Source: Nakamurella sp040546275 (GTDB lineage Bacteria > Actinomycetota > Actinomycetes > Mycobacteriales > Nakamurellaceae). From it: a stretch of 64,000 nt of DNA. A program made the position numbers and the translations under genes. Under the pieces are notes generated by a model, which saw only the letters and a list, made by a program, of their open reading frames with translations, searched no databases and was not told where the DNA came from. Below are positions 43,689 to 52,062 of this stretch, piece by piece (position 1 is the first letter of the stretch; every line of letters starts with the position of its first letter). Where the stretch lies: contig NZ_JBEPNO010000022.1 in the NCBI RefSeq assembly GCF_040546275.1, positions 1 to 64,000 of the forward strand. Direction: 5' to 3'.

Positions 43689-43757
43689 GGCGCACGGACG
43701 TATGCGCGGCGCACGGACGTGTGCGCGGTGCAGGGACGTGTGCGCGGCGCTCGAACG
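43682..43757. repeat. 19-bp tandem array, four units
   Basis: Four head-to-tail units of TATGCGCGGCGCACGGACG, with small changes in units 3 and 4, cover 43682-43757. The first six or so bases are the right arm of the preceding palindrome, so the array appears to have grown from that arm. Confidence 0.88.
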
Positions 43758-43791
43758 TTGCCCGGAGTACCGGCCGGCTGAGCACACCGAA

Positions 43792-43820
43792 TTGGGCCGG
43801 CGGGGGAGTTCGACTACTCT
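43792..43820 (+). promoter_or_regulatory. Candidate promoter of the DUF177-rpmF operon
   Basis: TTGGGC (43792-43797) and TACTCT (43815-43820) are separated by 17 bases, the standard spacing, and match the vegetative consensus at three and four positions. This is the only such pair noticed in the gap; the call is tentative. Confidence 0.3.
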
Positions 43821-43864
43821 AGAGTGGTTGGCCCCAGTCCGGCTGCCACCGAGGACGTCGACAA

Positions 43865-43936
43865 AGCACCGACAACACCGACATGACACCGACAGCGCTC
43901 GCAGCACCGATATGACACCCGTAGCACCGACACCGC
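43865..43936. repeat. ACACCGACA-type short repeats in the DUF177 leader
   Basis: Variants of GCACCGACA, ACACCGACA and GCACCGATA recur about six times between 43865 and 43936, partly at irregular spacing. The A/C-rich strand is the mRNA-like strand, so the leader would be weakly structured. Confidence 0.6.
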
Positions 43937-43955
43937 CCCGATCGAGAATCGACTG

Positions 43956-44531
43956 ATGACCACCAAGCGCCCCAACCACGCCTCGCCGTGGGTGCTCGAC
44001 ACCCGCCCCCTCGGGCGGCGTCCGGGCAGCATGAAGGCCTACCGTTTGACGGCTCCGGTCGGCGACCCGATGGGTATCGAAGTTCTGGCCGTTCCGCGCG
44101 ACGCCGAGATCGATCTGGACGTGCGGATCGAGTCGGTCGCCGAGGGCGTCCTCGTCTCCGGCACCGCGTCCGGCACCGCAGTCGGGGAGTGCGCCCGCTG
44201 TCTGACGGAGATCAGGGTTCCGGTGAGCGCGGATCTGCGCGAACTGTTCGCCTACCCGGACTCGACCACCGCAGCCACCACCGATGACGACGAGATTCCA
44301 CGGCTGATCGACGACCTGATCGATCTGGAACCGCTCGTCCGCGACGAGATCGTGCTGACCATGCCGTTGGCCCCGTTGTGCCGCCCGGATTGCGCCGGTC
44401 TGTGCGTCGAATGCGGTGAGCGTTTCGATGACCTCGAGCCGGGTCATTCTCATGAGATACTTGACCCCCGGTGGGCCGATCTGGCCGCCAAGTTCGGCGT
44501 GCCCGGTGGGTCTCCCACCGCGAACAACTAG
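43956..44531 (+). CDS. YceD/DUF177 family protein
   Basis: The 191-residue protein belongs to DUF177, found ahead of rpmF in many bacteria; plant members are linked to 23S rRNA accumulation. It has SGTASGTAVGECARCL with a CxxC pair and a second Cys group in LCRPDCAGLCVECGERF, which together could bind zinc. The acidic DDDEIPRLIDDLIDLEPLVRD region is usual for the family (given here in part). The start is ATG 43956. rpmF follows after 135 bases. Confidence 0.9.
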   Translation: MTTKRPNHASPWVLDTRPLGRRPGSMKAYRLTAPVGDPMGIEVLAVPRDAEIDLDVRIESVAEGVLVSGTASGTAVGECARCLTEIRVPVSADLRELFAYPDSTTAATTDDDEIPRLIDDLIDLEPLVRDEIVLTMPLAPLCRPDCAGLCVECGERFDDLEPGHSHEILDPRWADLAAKFGVPGGSPTANN

Positions 44532-44666
44532 TTGGCAACAGCTCCCAGCGCCCGAGCGCAGTGGCACAAGCCCGATCACCACCATCTGCTTCATCAGAGT
44601 TCAGCACCACCCGGAGTCGGAGACACTGACGCCGATTCCACCTGACAACAACGAGGAGAAGTAATC

Positions 44667-44846
44667 ATGGCCGTTCCGAAGCGGAGACTGTCACGCGCCA
44701 ACACCCACGCGCGGCGCTCGCAGTGGAAGACCACCGTCCCCACCCTTGCGACGTGCCCGAACCGCGCCTGTGGCGCACTCACCCCGCCCCACCAGGCGTG
44801 CACGACGTGTGGCCAGTACCGGGGCCGCCAGGTCGTCGGGGTCTGA
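44667..44846 (+). CDS. rpmF: 50S ribosomal protein L32
   Basis: A 59-residue ribosomal protein begins MAVPKRRLSRANTHARRSQW, which is characteristic of L32. Four Cys (30, 35, 45, 48) form the zinc-binding set, with an unusual four-residue gap in the first pair (CPNRAC). ATG 44667 has GAGGAGAAG upstream. The place between DUF177 and rnc is conserved in bacteria. Confidence 0.96.
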   Translation: MAVPKRRLSRANTHARRSQWKTTVPTLATCPNRACGALTPPHQACTTCGQYRGRQVVGV

Positions 44847-44884
44847 ACCACCCGGTGGCAGACGGGGCAGGGTCATCGAAGTCC

Positions 44885-45625
44885 GTGATTTCGGCGAGCA
44901 ACATTCCTGACCCGGAAGAGCTTTTCGCAGTGCTCGGCGTCGAACTCGATGCCGAGCGTGCCGTGCTTGCGTTGACTCACCGGTCCTTCGCGTACGAGCA
45001 CGGCGGCCTGCCCACCAACGAACGACTGGAGTTCCTCGGCGACTCGGTGCTTGGCATCGTCGTCACGGACAAGCTCTACCGCGATCACCCGGATCTGCCC
45101 GAGGGCAAGCTGGCCAAGCTGCGCGCGTCGATCGTCAACATGCATGCACTTGCAGGCGTCGGACGCCGGATGGGCTTGGGCGACATGCTGCGGCTAGGCC
45201 GCGGCGAGGAGCTGACCGGCGGTCGCGACAAGGCATCGATCGTCGCCGATGCCGTCGAGGCGGTACTGGGTGCGGTGTACCTCCAGTACGGCATCGAGGT
45301 CGCCCGGACGGTCATCCACACCCTGTTCGCCGACCTCCTCACGGACGCGCCCGGACTCGGTGCGAGCCTTGATTGGAAGACCTCCCTGCAGGAGATGTCG
45401 GCCTCCAAGAGCCTCGGTGTTCCGGAGTACCGGGTCACCGAAGAAGGCCCCGACCACGCCAAGTCATTCGAGGCCGAGGTCCTGCTCGGCGGTGTTGTCT
45501 ACGGCGCGGGCGCCGGGCGCACCAAGAAGGAAGCGGAGCAGCAGGCCGCCTCCGCCGCGTTCACCGCTCTGGACGTCGATCCGCCGGAAACGCCCGCGGA
45601 TCCCTCCGACGCCCCCGGTGCCTGA
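44885..45625 (+). CDS. rnc: Ribonuclease III
   Basis: RNase III cuts double-stranded RNA in rRNA processing and mRNA decay. The 246-residue product has the catalytic signature ERLEFLGDSVLG near the N-terminus, Asp/Glu metal ligands in DAVEAVLGAVY, and a C-terminal dsRNA-binding domain (SLQEMSASKSLGVPEYRV, KKEAEQQAASAAF). Two in-frame GTG codons, 44885 and 44855, could start it; neither has a strong ribosome site, and 44885 is closer to the conserved region. Its 3' end overlaps mutM by eight bases. Confidence 0.94.
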   Translation: MISASNIPDPEELFAVLGVELDAERAVLALTHRSFAYEHGGLPTNERLEFLGDSVLGIVVTDKLYRDHPDLPEGKLAKLRASIVNMHALAGVGRRMGLGDMLRLGRGEELTGGRDKASIVADAVEAVLGAVYLQYGIEVARTVIHTLFADLLTDAPGLGASLDWKTSLQEMSASKSLGVPEYRVTEEGPDHAKSFEAEVLLGGVVYGAGAGRTKKEAEQQAASAAFTALDVDPPETPADPSDAPGA

Positions 45626-46484
45626 GCTACCCGAGGTCGAGGTCGTCCGCCGGGGTCTGATCGAGCATGCCGTCGGACGCAGGATCTCCTCCGTGTCCGT
45701 CCTCAACGACCGCGCGATCCGGCGCCATCTGCTCGGACGCGCCGACTTCGAAGCATCGGTGGCCGGGCATGAGGTGCTGGACATCCGTCGCCGCGGCAAA
45801 TACCTGTGGTGGGTACTGGACGACGGAGACGCCCTGCTCGCCCACCTCGGGATGAGCGGTCAGTTCCGCGTCAGCTCCACGGTTGGCGCACTTGCGGCCG
45901 TTGCTGCCCATCCGCATCTCCGCGTCCGCTTCAGCTTCGCCGACGGCGGTCCGGACATCGACTTCCTGGATCAGCGCACCTTCGGCGGGATGTCGTTCCT
46001 GCCCGGTCAGGCCGTACTCCCCGACCCGATCGCCCACATCGCGCTCGATCCGCTCGATCCGGCCTACGACCTCGACGCCACAGTGGCCCGGATCCGTTCG
46101 AAGAACACCGAGATCAAACGCGCGCTGCTCGACCAGACCGTGGTGTCCGGGATCGGCAACATCTACGCCGACGAATCGCTCTGGCGTGCCCGCCTCAACT
46201 ACGCGCGTTCGACGGCAGGCTTGACGAGGCCGGTCGTGCGTCGTGTCCTGGAGGCAGCCAGAGAAGTGATGGCCGAGGCACTCTCGGTCGGCGGGACCTC
46301 CTTCGATGCGCTCTACGTCGACGTCAACGGCGACTCCGGCTACTTCGACCGGTCGCTGGCCGCCTACGGGCAGGAAGGTCGCCCCTGTCCGCGGTGCGGA
46401 ACCGCGATCCGCCGGGACGCCTTCATGAATCGGTCATCCTTCTACTGCCCGGTGTGCCAACCCAAGCCCCGCGTCCGCCGCTGA
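45618..46484 (+). CDS. mutM: Formamidopyrimidine-DNA glycosylase
   Basis: MutM (Fpg) removes 8-oxoguanine and opens the strand by beta,delta-elimination. GTG 45618 places Pro at position 2 and Glu at 3 (PELPEVEVVRRGL), as the mechanism requires. The 288-residue protein also has the helix-two-turn-helix segment VSGIGNIYADESLW, Lys in the conserved K(57)-like position of RRRGKYLWW, and a C-terminal zinc finger CPRCG ... YCPVCQ. It overlaps rnc, so translation is probably coupled. Confidence 0.96.
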   Translation: MPELPEVEVVRRGLIEHAVGRRISSVSVLNDRAIRRHLLGRADFEASVAGHEVLDIRRRGKYLWWVLDDGDALLAHLGMSGQFRVSSTVGALAAVAAHPHLRVRFSFADGGPDIDFLDQRTFGGMSFLPGQAVLPDPIAHIALDPLDPAYDLDATVARIRSKNTEIKRALLDQTVVSGIGNIYADESLWRARLNYARSTAGLTRPVVRRVLEAAREVMAEALSVGGTSFDALYVDVNGDSGYFDRSLAAYGQEGRPCPRCGTAIRRDAFMNRSSFYCPVCQPKPRVRR

Positions 46485-46528
46485 CCGACCCCGCCCTCCT
46501 GGAACCCGGCCGAGCACGAGAAACTCAC

Positions 46529-46570
46529 GCCGGACGAATCATGCCGGACGAATTTTGCCGGACGAATCAC
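46529..46570. repeat. 14-bp tandem array after mutM
   Basis: Three 14-bp units (GCCGGACGAATCAT, then with TTTT and TCAC endings) lie at 46529-46542, 46543-46556 and 46557-46570. They occupy the gap between the convergent mutM and beta-propeller genes and run four bases into the latter's stop end. Confidence 0.88.
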
Positions 46571-47871
46571 GCCACGTTCGCGGCCACGATCCCGCTCGTC
46601 GTGCCGACATAGATCTTCTTGCCCACCAGCATCGGCGTTGCGAAGCGTGTGGTGCTGCCGACATCGATGCTGCCCAGCACAGCCCCGGTTCCGCCGCTCA
46701 GCGCGTAGAGCTTGGTACCGCTGAGGGAATACACCGCTCCCGGCCCGACGATGGGCGATCCCGGAATGCCCGAGGCGGTCCACAAGGTCGTGAACCGACC
46801 GTTCGACTGCACCTGGACCCGGGTGACGCCATTCGTGCAGGGCATGTAGACGGTGGCGCCGGTGACGGCCGACACGCCGAAGGCACGGCACAGCGGGGCG
46901 CTGTAGGTCTGCCCGCCGATACCGCCCAGATGCCCGCTCCGGGCGGTGTAGCCGTTACCCGACTTCCCGGCCTGGAGGATGTAGCCGATGCTCGTGTAGG
47001 CCGGTGTCATCGATCCGAGATCGAGGTCGTTGGCGTTGTCGTTGGCCCAGCTGCTCGGCGCGAAGAAGTCCACGCGGGACATGGAGGGGTTGATCTCGGT
47101 CACCGAGTCGCTGTAGTCGTAAGACGTCTGCGACTCGCCGTTTCCGACGGCGACGAACAGGTTGCCGTTGGGTGCCACCACTGGGCCGCCTGCGGCCCAG
47201 ATCGCGCCTTCCCGCGGCGTCGGGACGACGTAAGCCCGTCCGCCGGCTGCGCCGTTGGCCTTGATCGCCAGCACAGCGCCCTTGTAGTTGCCGCAGTCAC
47301 CGGCGAGCCCACCGAACGCGATGTAGACGTTGCCGCGGTCCACCGCGAGAGCCGCACGCTGCTGCTCCGCCTTCGGGTCGGTGCCGGGAACCTCGACCCG
47401 CTTGGACAACTCGACCACTCCGCTGTCCGCGTCCAGGCCCCAGAGTTCGTGCACCACGCCAAGAGAGGCGCTGTACGTGATCGTCACGACGAAGACCCTG
47501 CCCGTCACCGGATCGAACACCGGGGTGCCGGTGATGCCCGTCGGGCTGATGTTGCCGCTGCAGGCGAGCACCGATGTGTCGCTGATCGGGGACCGCAGGT
47601 GACGACTCCAGCGCACCGCGCCCGTCGTCGGGTCCAGTGCGTAGACCGTGTTGTTCTCGGTGGCCACCACCACGCTGTGCGCGGTCAGGATCGGTGACCC
47701 GTACACGGAGCCGTCCAGGCCACGGCTGAAGCCGGCAGTGAACTTCTTGAACGCCGAGGCCGAGGTCGCGTTGCCCGAACGGAGGTTGTCACCGTGCCCG
47801 GTAGGCCAACCGGCCCCCATGGTGGCTACCACGATGAGTAACGCCGACAGCACTGTAAGTACGCGTCTCAT
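46567..47871 (-). CDS. Secreted PQQ-like beta-propeller protein
   Basis: The product is about 434 residues, with an N-terminal signal peptide (MRRVLTVLSALLIVVATMGA). Blades of a PQQ/Kelch-like propeller are marked by repeated V.A....YALD..TG...W segments, for example ATENNTVYALDPTTGAVRW, GLDADSGVVELSK and YALSGGTGAVLGSIDVG. Three or four Cys suggest disulfides outside the cell. There is no quinoprotein active-site signature, so a binding or structural role is more likely than catalysis. ATG 47871 fits the signal peptide; an ATG 30 bases upstream is possible. Confidence 0.8.
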   Translation of the reverse strand: MRRVLTVLSALLIVVATMGAGWPTGHGDNLRSGNATSASAFKKFTAGFSRGLDGSVYGSPILTAHSVVVATENNTVYALDPTTGAVRWSRHLRSPISDTSVLACSGNISPTGITGTPVFDPVTGRVFVVTITYSASLGVVHELWGLDADSGVVELSKRVEVPGTDPKAEQQRAALAVDRGNVYIAFGGLAGDCGNYKGAVLAIKANGAAGGRAYVVPTPREGAIWAAGGPVVAPNGNLFVAVGNGESQTSYDYSDSVTEINPSMSRVDFFAPSSWANDNANDLDLGSMTPAYTSIGYILQAGKSGNGYTARSGHLGGIGGQTYSAPLCRAFGVSAVTGATVYMPCTNGVTRVQVQSNGRFTTLWTASGIPGSPIVGPGAVYSLSGTKLYALSGGTGAVLGSIDVGSTTRFATPMLVGKKIYVGTTSGIVAANVA

Positions 47872-47955
47872 GCCAGCATCGTGCGCCCCGTCAGCATGCA
47901 AGTCCAGCAACTCGACCGGATGAATTCCGAATGCGTAGTTGACTAGATTGACCCG

Positions 47956-48255
47956 GTGGATGAAGAAGATCCGGGCGGCAGAACGGAGAGGGTACGGATG
48001 ACGGCCTTCGTGCACGGCCAGGTCCAGGGAGTGGGTTTCCGCTGGTGGACGCGGGCTCGGGCGCTGGAGATCGGGCTGACCGGCAGTGCCACCAACCTGC
48101 ATGACGGCCGGGTGCAGGTCGTCGCCGAAGGCACTCTCGAACGCTGCCGGTCGCTGGTCGCTGTGCTGCGCAGCGGCGGCGCACCGGGCACGGTCGCGCT
48201 AGTCGTCGAGCAGTACGGCAAGCCGAGGGGAGAGACGGGCTTCGTCGAGCGGTGA
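47956..48255 (+). CDS. acyP: Acylphosphatase
   Basis: This small enzyme hydrolyses acyl phosphates. The 99-residue product contains VHGQVQGVGFRWW, with the phosphate-binding Arg and loop, and GSATNLHDGRVQVVAEG with the catalytic Asn, both typical. GTG 47956 gives the full first strand; ATG 47998 with GGAGAGG upstream is a shorter alternative. It lies just before smc, as in other actinobacteria. Confidence 0.93.
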   Translation: MDEEDPGGRTERVRMTAFVHGQVQGVGFRWWTRARALEIGLTGSATNLHDGRVQVVAEGTLERCRSLVAVLRSGGAPGTVALVVEQYGKPRGETGFVER

Positions 48256-48323
48256 ACTCGCGCACCGATCCATCGCAGCGCGGCGGGTAATCTGACACCC
48301 GCAGATCGCATTCGGGTCAGACC

Positions 48324-48377
48324 GGGCGCAAGCCCAGACCAGTCGACCCGGGGCGCAAGCCCATCTAAGTCGACGGG
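48324..48377 (+). repeat. 27-bp tandem duplication with GCAA-loop hairpins, before smc
   Basis: Two 27-bp units at 48324-48350 and 48351-48377 share GGGCGCAAGCCCA and a later GTCGAC. In each, GGGC and GCCC close a GCAA tetraloop, a stable RNA fold. The second unit ends about 15 bases before the smc start codon, so the pair would lie in the smc leader. Confidence 0.75.
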
Positions 48378-48392
48378 AGGGACCTTTCACTC

Positions 48393-51300
48393 GTGTACCT
48401 GAAGTCCCTGACGCTGAAGGGTTTCAAGTCCTTCGCCTCGGCTACCACCCTGCATTTCGAGAAGGGCATCACAGCCGTCGTCGGGCCGAACGGGTCGGGC
48501 AAGTCCAACGTCGTCGACGCGATCGCCTGGGTGCTGGGCGAACAGGGCGCCAAGGCCCTGCGCGGCGGAAAGATGGACGACGTCATCTTCGCCGGGACGG
48601 CAGACCGCCCCCCACTCGGCCGTGCGGAGGTCACGCTCACCATCGACAATTCCGACGGTGCGCTGCCGATCGAGTACGACGAGGTCTCGATCACCCGGAG
48701 GATGTTCCGCGACGGTGCCGGCGAGTACGAGATCAACGGTTCCACGTGCCGCCTGCTGGACATCCAGGAGCTGCTGTCGGACTCGGGCATCGGCCGGGAG
48801 ATGCACGTCATCGTCGGCCAAGGTCAGCTCGACGCCGTGCTGCAGGCCCGCCCGGAAGATCGCCGCGCCTTCATCGAAGAGGCTGCCGGCGTCCTGAAGC
48901 ACCGCAAGCGCAAGGAGAAGGCGCTCCGCAAGCTGGACGCCATGCACGCCAACCTGACCAGGCTGAACGACCTCACCGGTGAACTACGGCGCCAGCTCAA
49001 GCCTCTGGGGCGGCAGGCCGAGGTGGCCCGACGGGCCGCGGGGGTCCAGGCCGATCTGCGTGACTCGCGACTCCGGCTGCTCGCCGACGACTACGTCGGG
49101 TTGACCGGCCGGATCGCCGCCGAATCCGCCGACGAGGCCGCGGCGCTGGAACACCGGACGGCCGTGCAGAAGGCGTTGACGCAGGCCACGGAATCATCGG
49201 AGACCGCTGCAGCGGCATCTGCGTCCGCCGGTCCCGCGCTGGCGCAGGCCCAGGACACGTGGTTTGCGTTGTCCGCTCTGATGGAACGGTTCCGCGGCAC
49301 GGTTTCGCTGGCCGAGGAGCGCGGCCGCAACCTCTCGGCCGCCCCTGAGGTGGCCCGCCCCGGTCGTGACCCGGACGAGTTGGAGGCGGCGGCCGAAGCG
49401 GCCGAGGAGGCGCAGGCGGAGAAGGAGGAAGCGGTCGAGTCCGCCCGCTCCGAGCTGACCGACGCGGTGACCGGCCGGTCCGAGGCGGAGAGCGCCCTCA
49501 GAGCTGCCGAGAACCAACTGCTCACCGCCACTCGCGCGATCGCCGACCGGCGGGAGGGGCTGGCCAGGCTGACCGGGCAGGTCAACGCGGCTCGGTCACG
49601 TCAGACGGCCGGGGGCGACGAGATCGCCCGACTGGCCGCAGCGGTCGCGGACGCCAGAGATCGTGCGACGACGGCGTCGGAGGAGTTCGGCCAGCTCCAG
49701 GACTCCGTCGGCGACCTGGATTCCTCCGAGGTCGGCCTGGACGAGGACCACGAGTCGGCCGAGGAGGCGGTGGAGGTCGCCCGGCAGCGGGTCGCCGAGC
49801 TCACCGACTCGCTCCGCGCGTCCAGGAGCGAGCAGGGCAGTCTGCGGGCCAGGGTCGACGCCCTTGCGCTCGGTCTCGACCGCCGGGACGGTGCCGGCGC
49901 CTTGCTGGCCCCGGACGTCGAGTTGCCGGGACTGATGGGTTCGGTGGCCTCGGTCCTGGACGTCGATCCCGGCTTCGAGGGCGCGGTCGCAGCAGCGCTC
50001 GGTCGTGCCGCCGATGCCGTCGCCGTCGCCGGGGTCGCCGACGCGGCTGTCGCCCTGAACCACCTGCGGGAGCAGAACGCCGGGCGCGCCGGGTTGCTCG
50101 TCGGTGGTCCGCCCGAAGCGGCCGGTGCCTCTGATACCGGGTCCTGGCCCTTGCTGCCGTCCGGAGCGGCCTGGGCGATCGACCACGTCCGGGTTCCGGT
50201 CGAGCTGAGGACGTCGCTGGCGATCGCGCTGGACCGCGTCGCGGTGGTCGAGGACCTGGAGGTCGCTCTCGACCTCGTGACGGCATCACCGCTGGTCAGG
50301 GCGGTGACAAGAGCCGGTGACCTGCTGGGTGGCGGATGGGCCTTCGGTGGCAGCGCCGGTAAGCAGTCGGTCCTCGAGATCCAGGCCGCCGTCGACGAGG
50401 CCGAATTATCGCTGACGACGGTGACGGCGCGGATCGCCGATCTCGAGGCCGCCCTCTCGGGCGCCAAGGCCGAGACCGAACTGCGGGACCGGCAGAGCCG
50501 GGCCACCCTGGCGGCTCTGCACGAGTCCGATGCGCGGCTGTCCGCGGTGTCCGAGCAGCTGGGACGGCTCGGCGAGGCCGTGCGGTCCGCCAATGCCGAG
50601 GCCGACCGGCTCGAGCGCCAACGGCAGGCGGCCGAGACAGCGGCCGAGCAGAACCGCACCACGGTGGCCGATCTCGAGGCGCGCCTGTACGCCGCCGAGT
50701 CGGAAGAGTCCCCCGAAGAGGTGGACACCGAGATCCGCGACTCGCTGATGGATGCCACCGCGGTGGCGCGCCAGGCCGAGGTCGAAGCCCGCCTGGCACT
50801 CCGCACGGCCGAGGAGCGCGCGCGGGCAACGGCCGGTGTCGCCGACGGGCTACGGCGATCGGCGCGTCAGGAGCGGGACGCACGGGTCAGGGCGGAGGCC
50901 ACCGTCGCCCGTCGGGCCGCCGGCGCGGCGGTGGCGATCGGTGTGGCGGAGGCCGGGCGTCGGGCGCTGTCCGCGTTGGAGATCTCGTTGGCGTCCGCGA
51001 CGGATGCGCGCGTGCTGGCCGCAGCCGATCGGGACCGTGCCGAGGCTGCTCTGACCACCGCCCGGGCGTCGACCCGCGAGTTGCAGGGACAGTGGGACGC
51101 GCTGACGGATGCGGTGCACAAGGACGAGATGCTGCGCGCCCAGCAGCAGATGCGGGTCGAGCAGCTCGTCGGTCGAGCCGCCGACGAGTTCGGGGTCGGG
51201 CCGGCGGATCTGGTCGCCGACTTCGGGCCCGACGTACTGATCCCGCCCACCGCGCTGGAGACGTCCGAGTACGAGACCGCCAAGGAACGCGGCGAGGAAG

Positions 51301-51998
51301 TCGTTGCACCGCAACCACTTCCGTTCGACCGTGACACCCAGGAGCGCCGTGCGAAGCGCGCCGAACGTGACCTGAACGTGCTCGGCAAGGTCAACCCGCT
51401 CGCTCTCGAGGAGTTCGCGGCCCTCGAGGAACGACACACCTTCCTGTCCACCCAGCTCGAGGACCTCAAGTCCACCCGCAAGGACCTGCTCACCGTCGTC
51501 GGCGAGGTCGACGACAAGATCCTGGAGGTCTTCACCGCGGCCTACCACGATGTCGCACGCGAGTTCGTGACGGTGTTCGCGGAGCTCTTCCCCGGCGGTG
51601 ATGGCGAATTGATCCTGACGGACCCCTCGGACATGCTGACCACCGGTATCGAGGTGCACGCCCGCCCGCCCGGGAAGAAGGTCAAGCGGCTTTCGCTGCT
51701 GTCCGGAGGCGAGCGCTCGCTGACCGCGGTCGCGCTGCTGGTGTCGATCTTCCGGGCCAGGCCCAGCCCGTTCTACATCATGGACGAGGTCGAGGCGGCG
51801 CTGGACGAGGTCAACCTGACCCGGTTGGTCAAGCTGTTGACCCTGCTGCGCGACTCCTCGCAGCTGATCATCATCACCCACCAGAAGTTCACCATGGAGT
51901 CGGCCGACGCCCTCTACGGCGTCTCGATGCGCGGTGACGGCATCACCCAGGTGATCAGCCAGCGAATCCGCGGGGAGAACGTGCCGGCCGTCTCCTGA
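48393..51998 (+). CDS. smc: Chromosome segregation ATPase Smc
   Basis: Smc forms the arms of the condensin-like complex with ScpA and ScpB. The 1201-residue product has Walker A GPNGSGKS at residues 31-38, long coiled coils, a hinge domain around 500-660 (LMGSVASVLDVDPGFEGAV begins it), the signature LSGGERS at 1103-1109, and Walker B FYIMDE at 1127-1132. The start is GTG 48393 with GGGAGGG upstream. A hairpin-forming duplication lies in its leader. Confidence 0.97.
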   Translation: MYLKSLTLKGFKSFASATTLHFEKGITAVVGPNGSGKSNVVDAIAWVLGEQGAKALRGGKMDDVIFAGTADRPPLGRAEVTLTIDNSDGALPIEYDEVSITRRMFRDGAGEYEINGSTCRLLDIQELLSDSGIGREMHVIVGQGQLDAVLQARPEDRRAFIEEAAGVLKHRKRKEKALRKLDAMHANLTRLNDLTGELRRQLKPLGRQAEVARRAAGVQADLRDSRLRLLADDYVGLTGRIAAESADEAAALEHRTAVQKALTQATESSETAAAASASAGPALAQAQDTWFALSALMERFRGTVSLAEERGRNLSAAPEVARPGRDPDELEAAAEAAEEAQAEKEEAVESARSELTDAVTGRSEAESALRAAENQLLTATRAIADRREGLARLTGQVNAARSRQTAGGDEIARLAAAVADARDRATTASEEFGQLQDSVGDLDSSEVGLDEDHESAEEAVEVARQRVAELTDSLRASRSEQGSLRARVDALALGLDRRDGAGALLAPDVELPGLMGSVASVLDVDPGFEGAVAAALGRAADAVAVAGVADAAVALNHLREQNAGRAGLLVGGPPEAAGASDTGSWPLLPSGAAWAIDHVRVPVELRTSLAIALDRVAVVEDLEVALDLVTASPLVRAVTRAGDLLGGGWAFGGSAGKQSVLEIQAAVDEAELSLTTVTARIADLEAALSGAKAETELRDRQSRATLAALHESDARLSAVSEQLGRLGEAVRSANAEADRLERQRQAAETAAEQNRTTVADLEARLYAAESEESPEEVDTEIRDSLMDATAVARQAEVEARLALRTAEERARATAGVADGLRRSARQERDARVRAEATVARRAAGAAVAIGVAEAGRRALSALEISLASATDARVLAAADRDRAEAALTTARASTRELQGQWDALTDAVHKDEMLRAQQQMRVEQLVGRAADEFGVGPADLVADFGPDVLIPPTALETSEYETAKERGEEVVAPQPLPFDRDTQERRAKRAERDLNVLGKVNPLALEEFAALEERHTFLSTQLEDLKSTRKDLLTVVGEVDDKILEVFTAAYHDVAREFVTVFAELFPGGDGELILTDPSDMLTTGIEVHARPPGKKVKRLSLLSGGERSLTAVALLVSIFRARPSPFYIMDEVEAALDEVNLTRLVKLLTLLRDSSQLIIITHQKFTMESADALYGVSMRGDGITQVISQRIRGENVPAVS

Positions 51999-52062
51999 CG
52001 GTGTGGTGCAACCGTTGGGCCCGAAATTGCGTCACTCCTGTGAAGGCAACGGGAGGATGTTC

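Larger units (their letters stand above)
43576..43955. other. 380-bp intergenic region, sepIVA to DUF177
   Basis: No gene is supported. In order the gap holds a nested palindrome (43608-43688), a 19-bp tandem array (43682-43757), a candidate promoter (43792-43820), and an ACACCGACA-rich repeated leader (43865-43936) before the DUF177 start. Confidence 0.65.

Noticed and set aside
41605..43785. Open frame of 726 codons on the minus strand across rsmD, coaD, the 103-bp array and sepIVA
   Set aside because: Its repeated peptide comes from the tandem array, and the rest is antisense to known genes.
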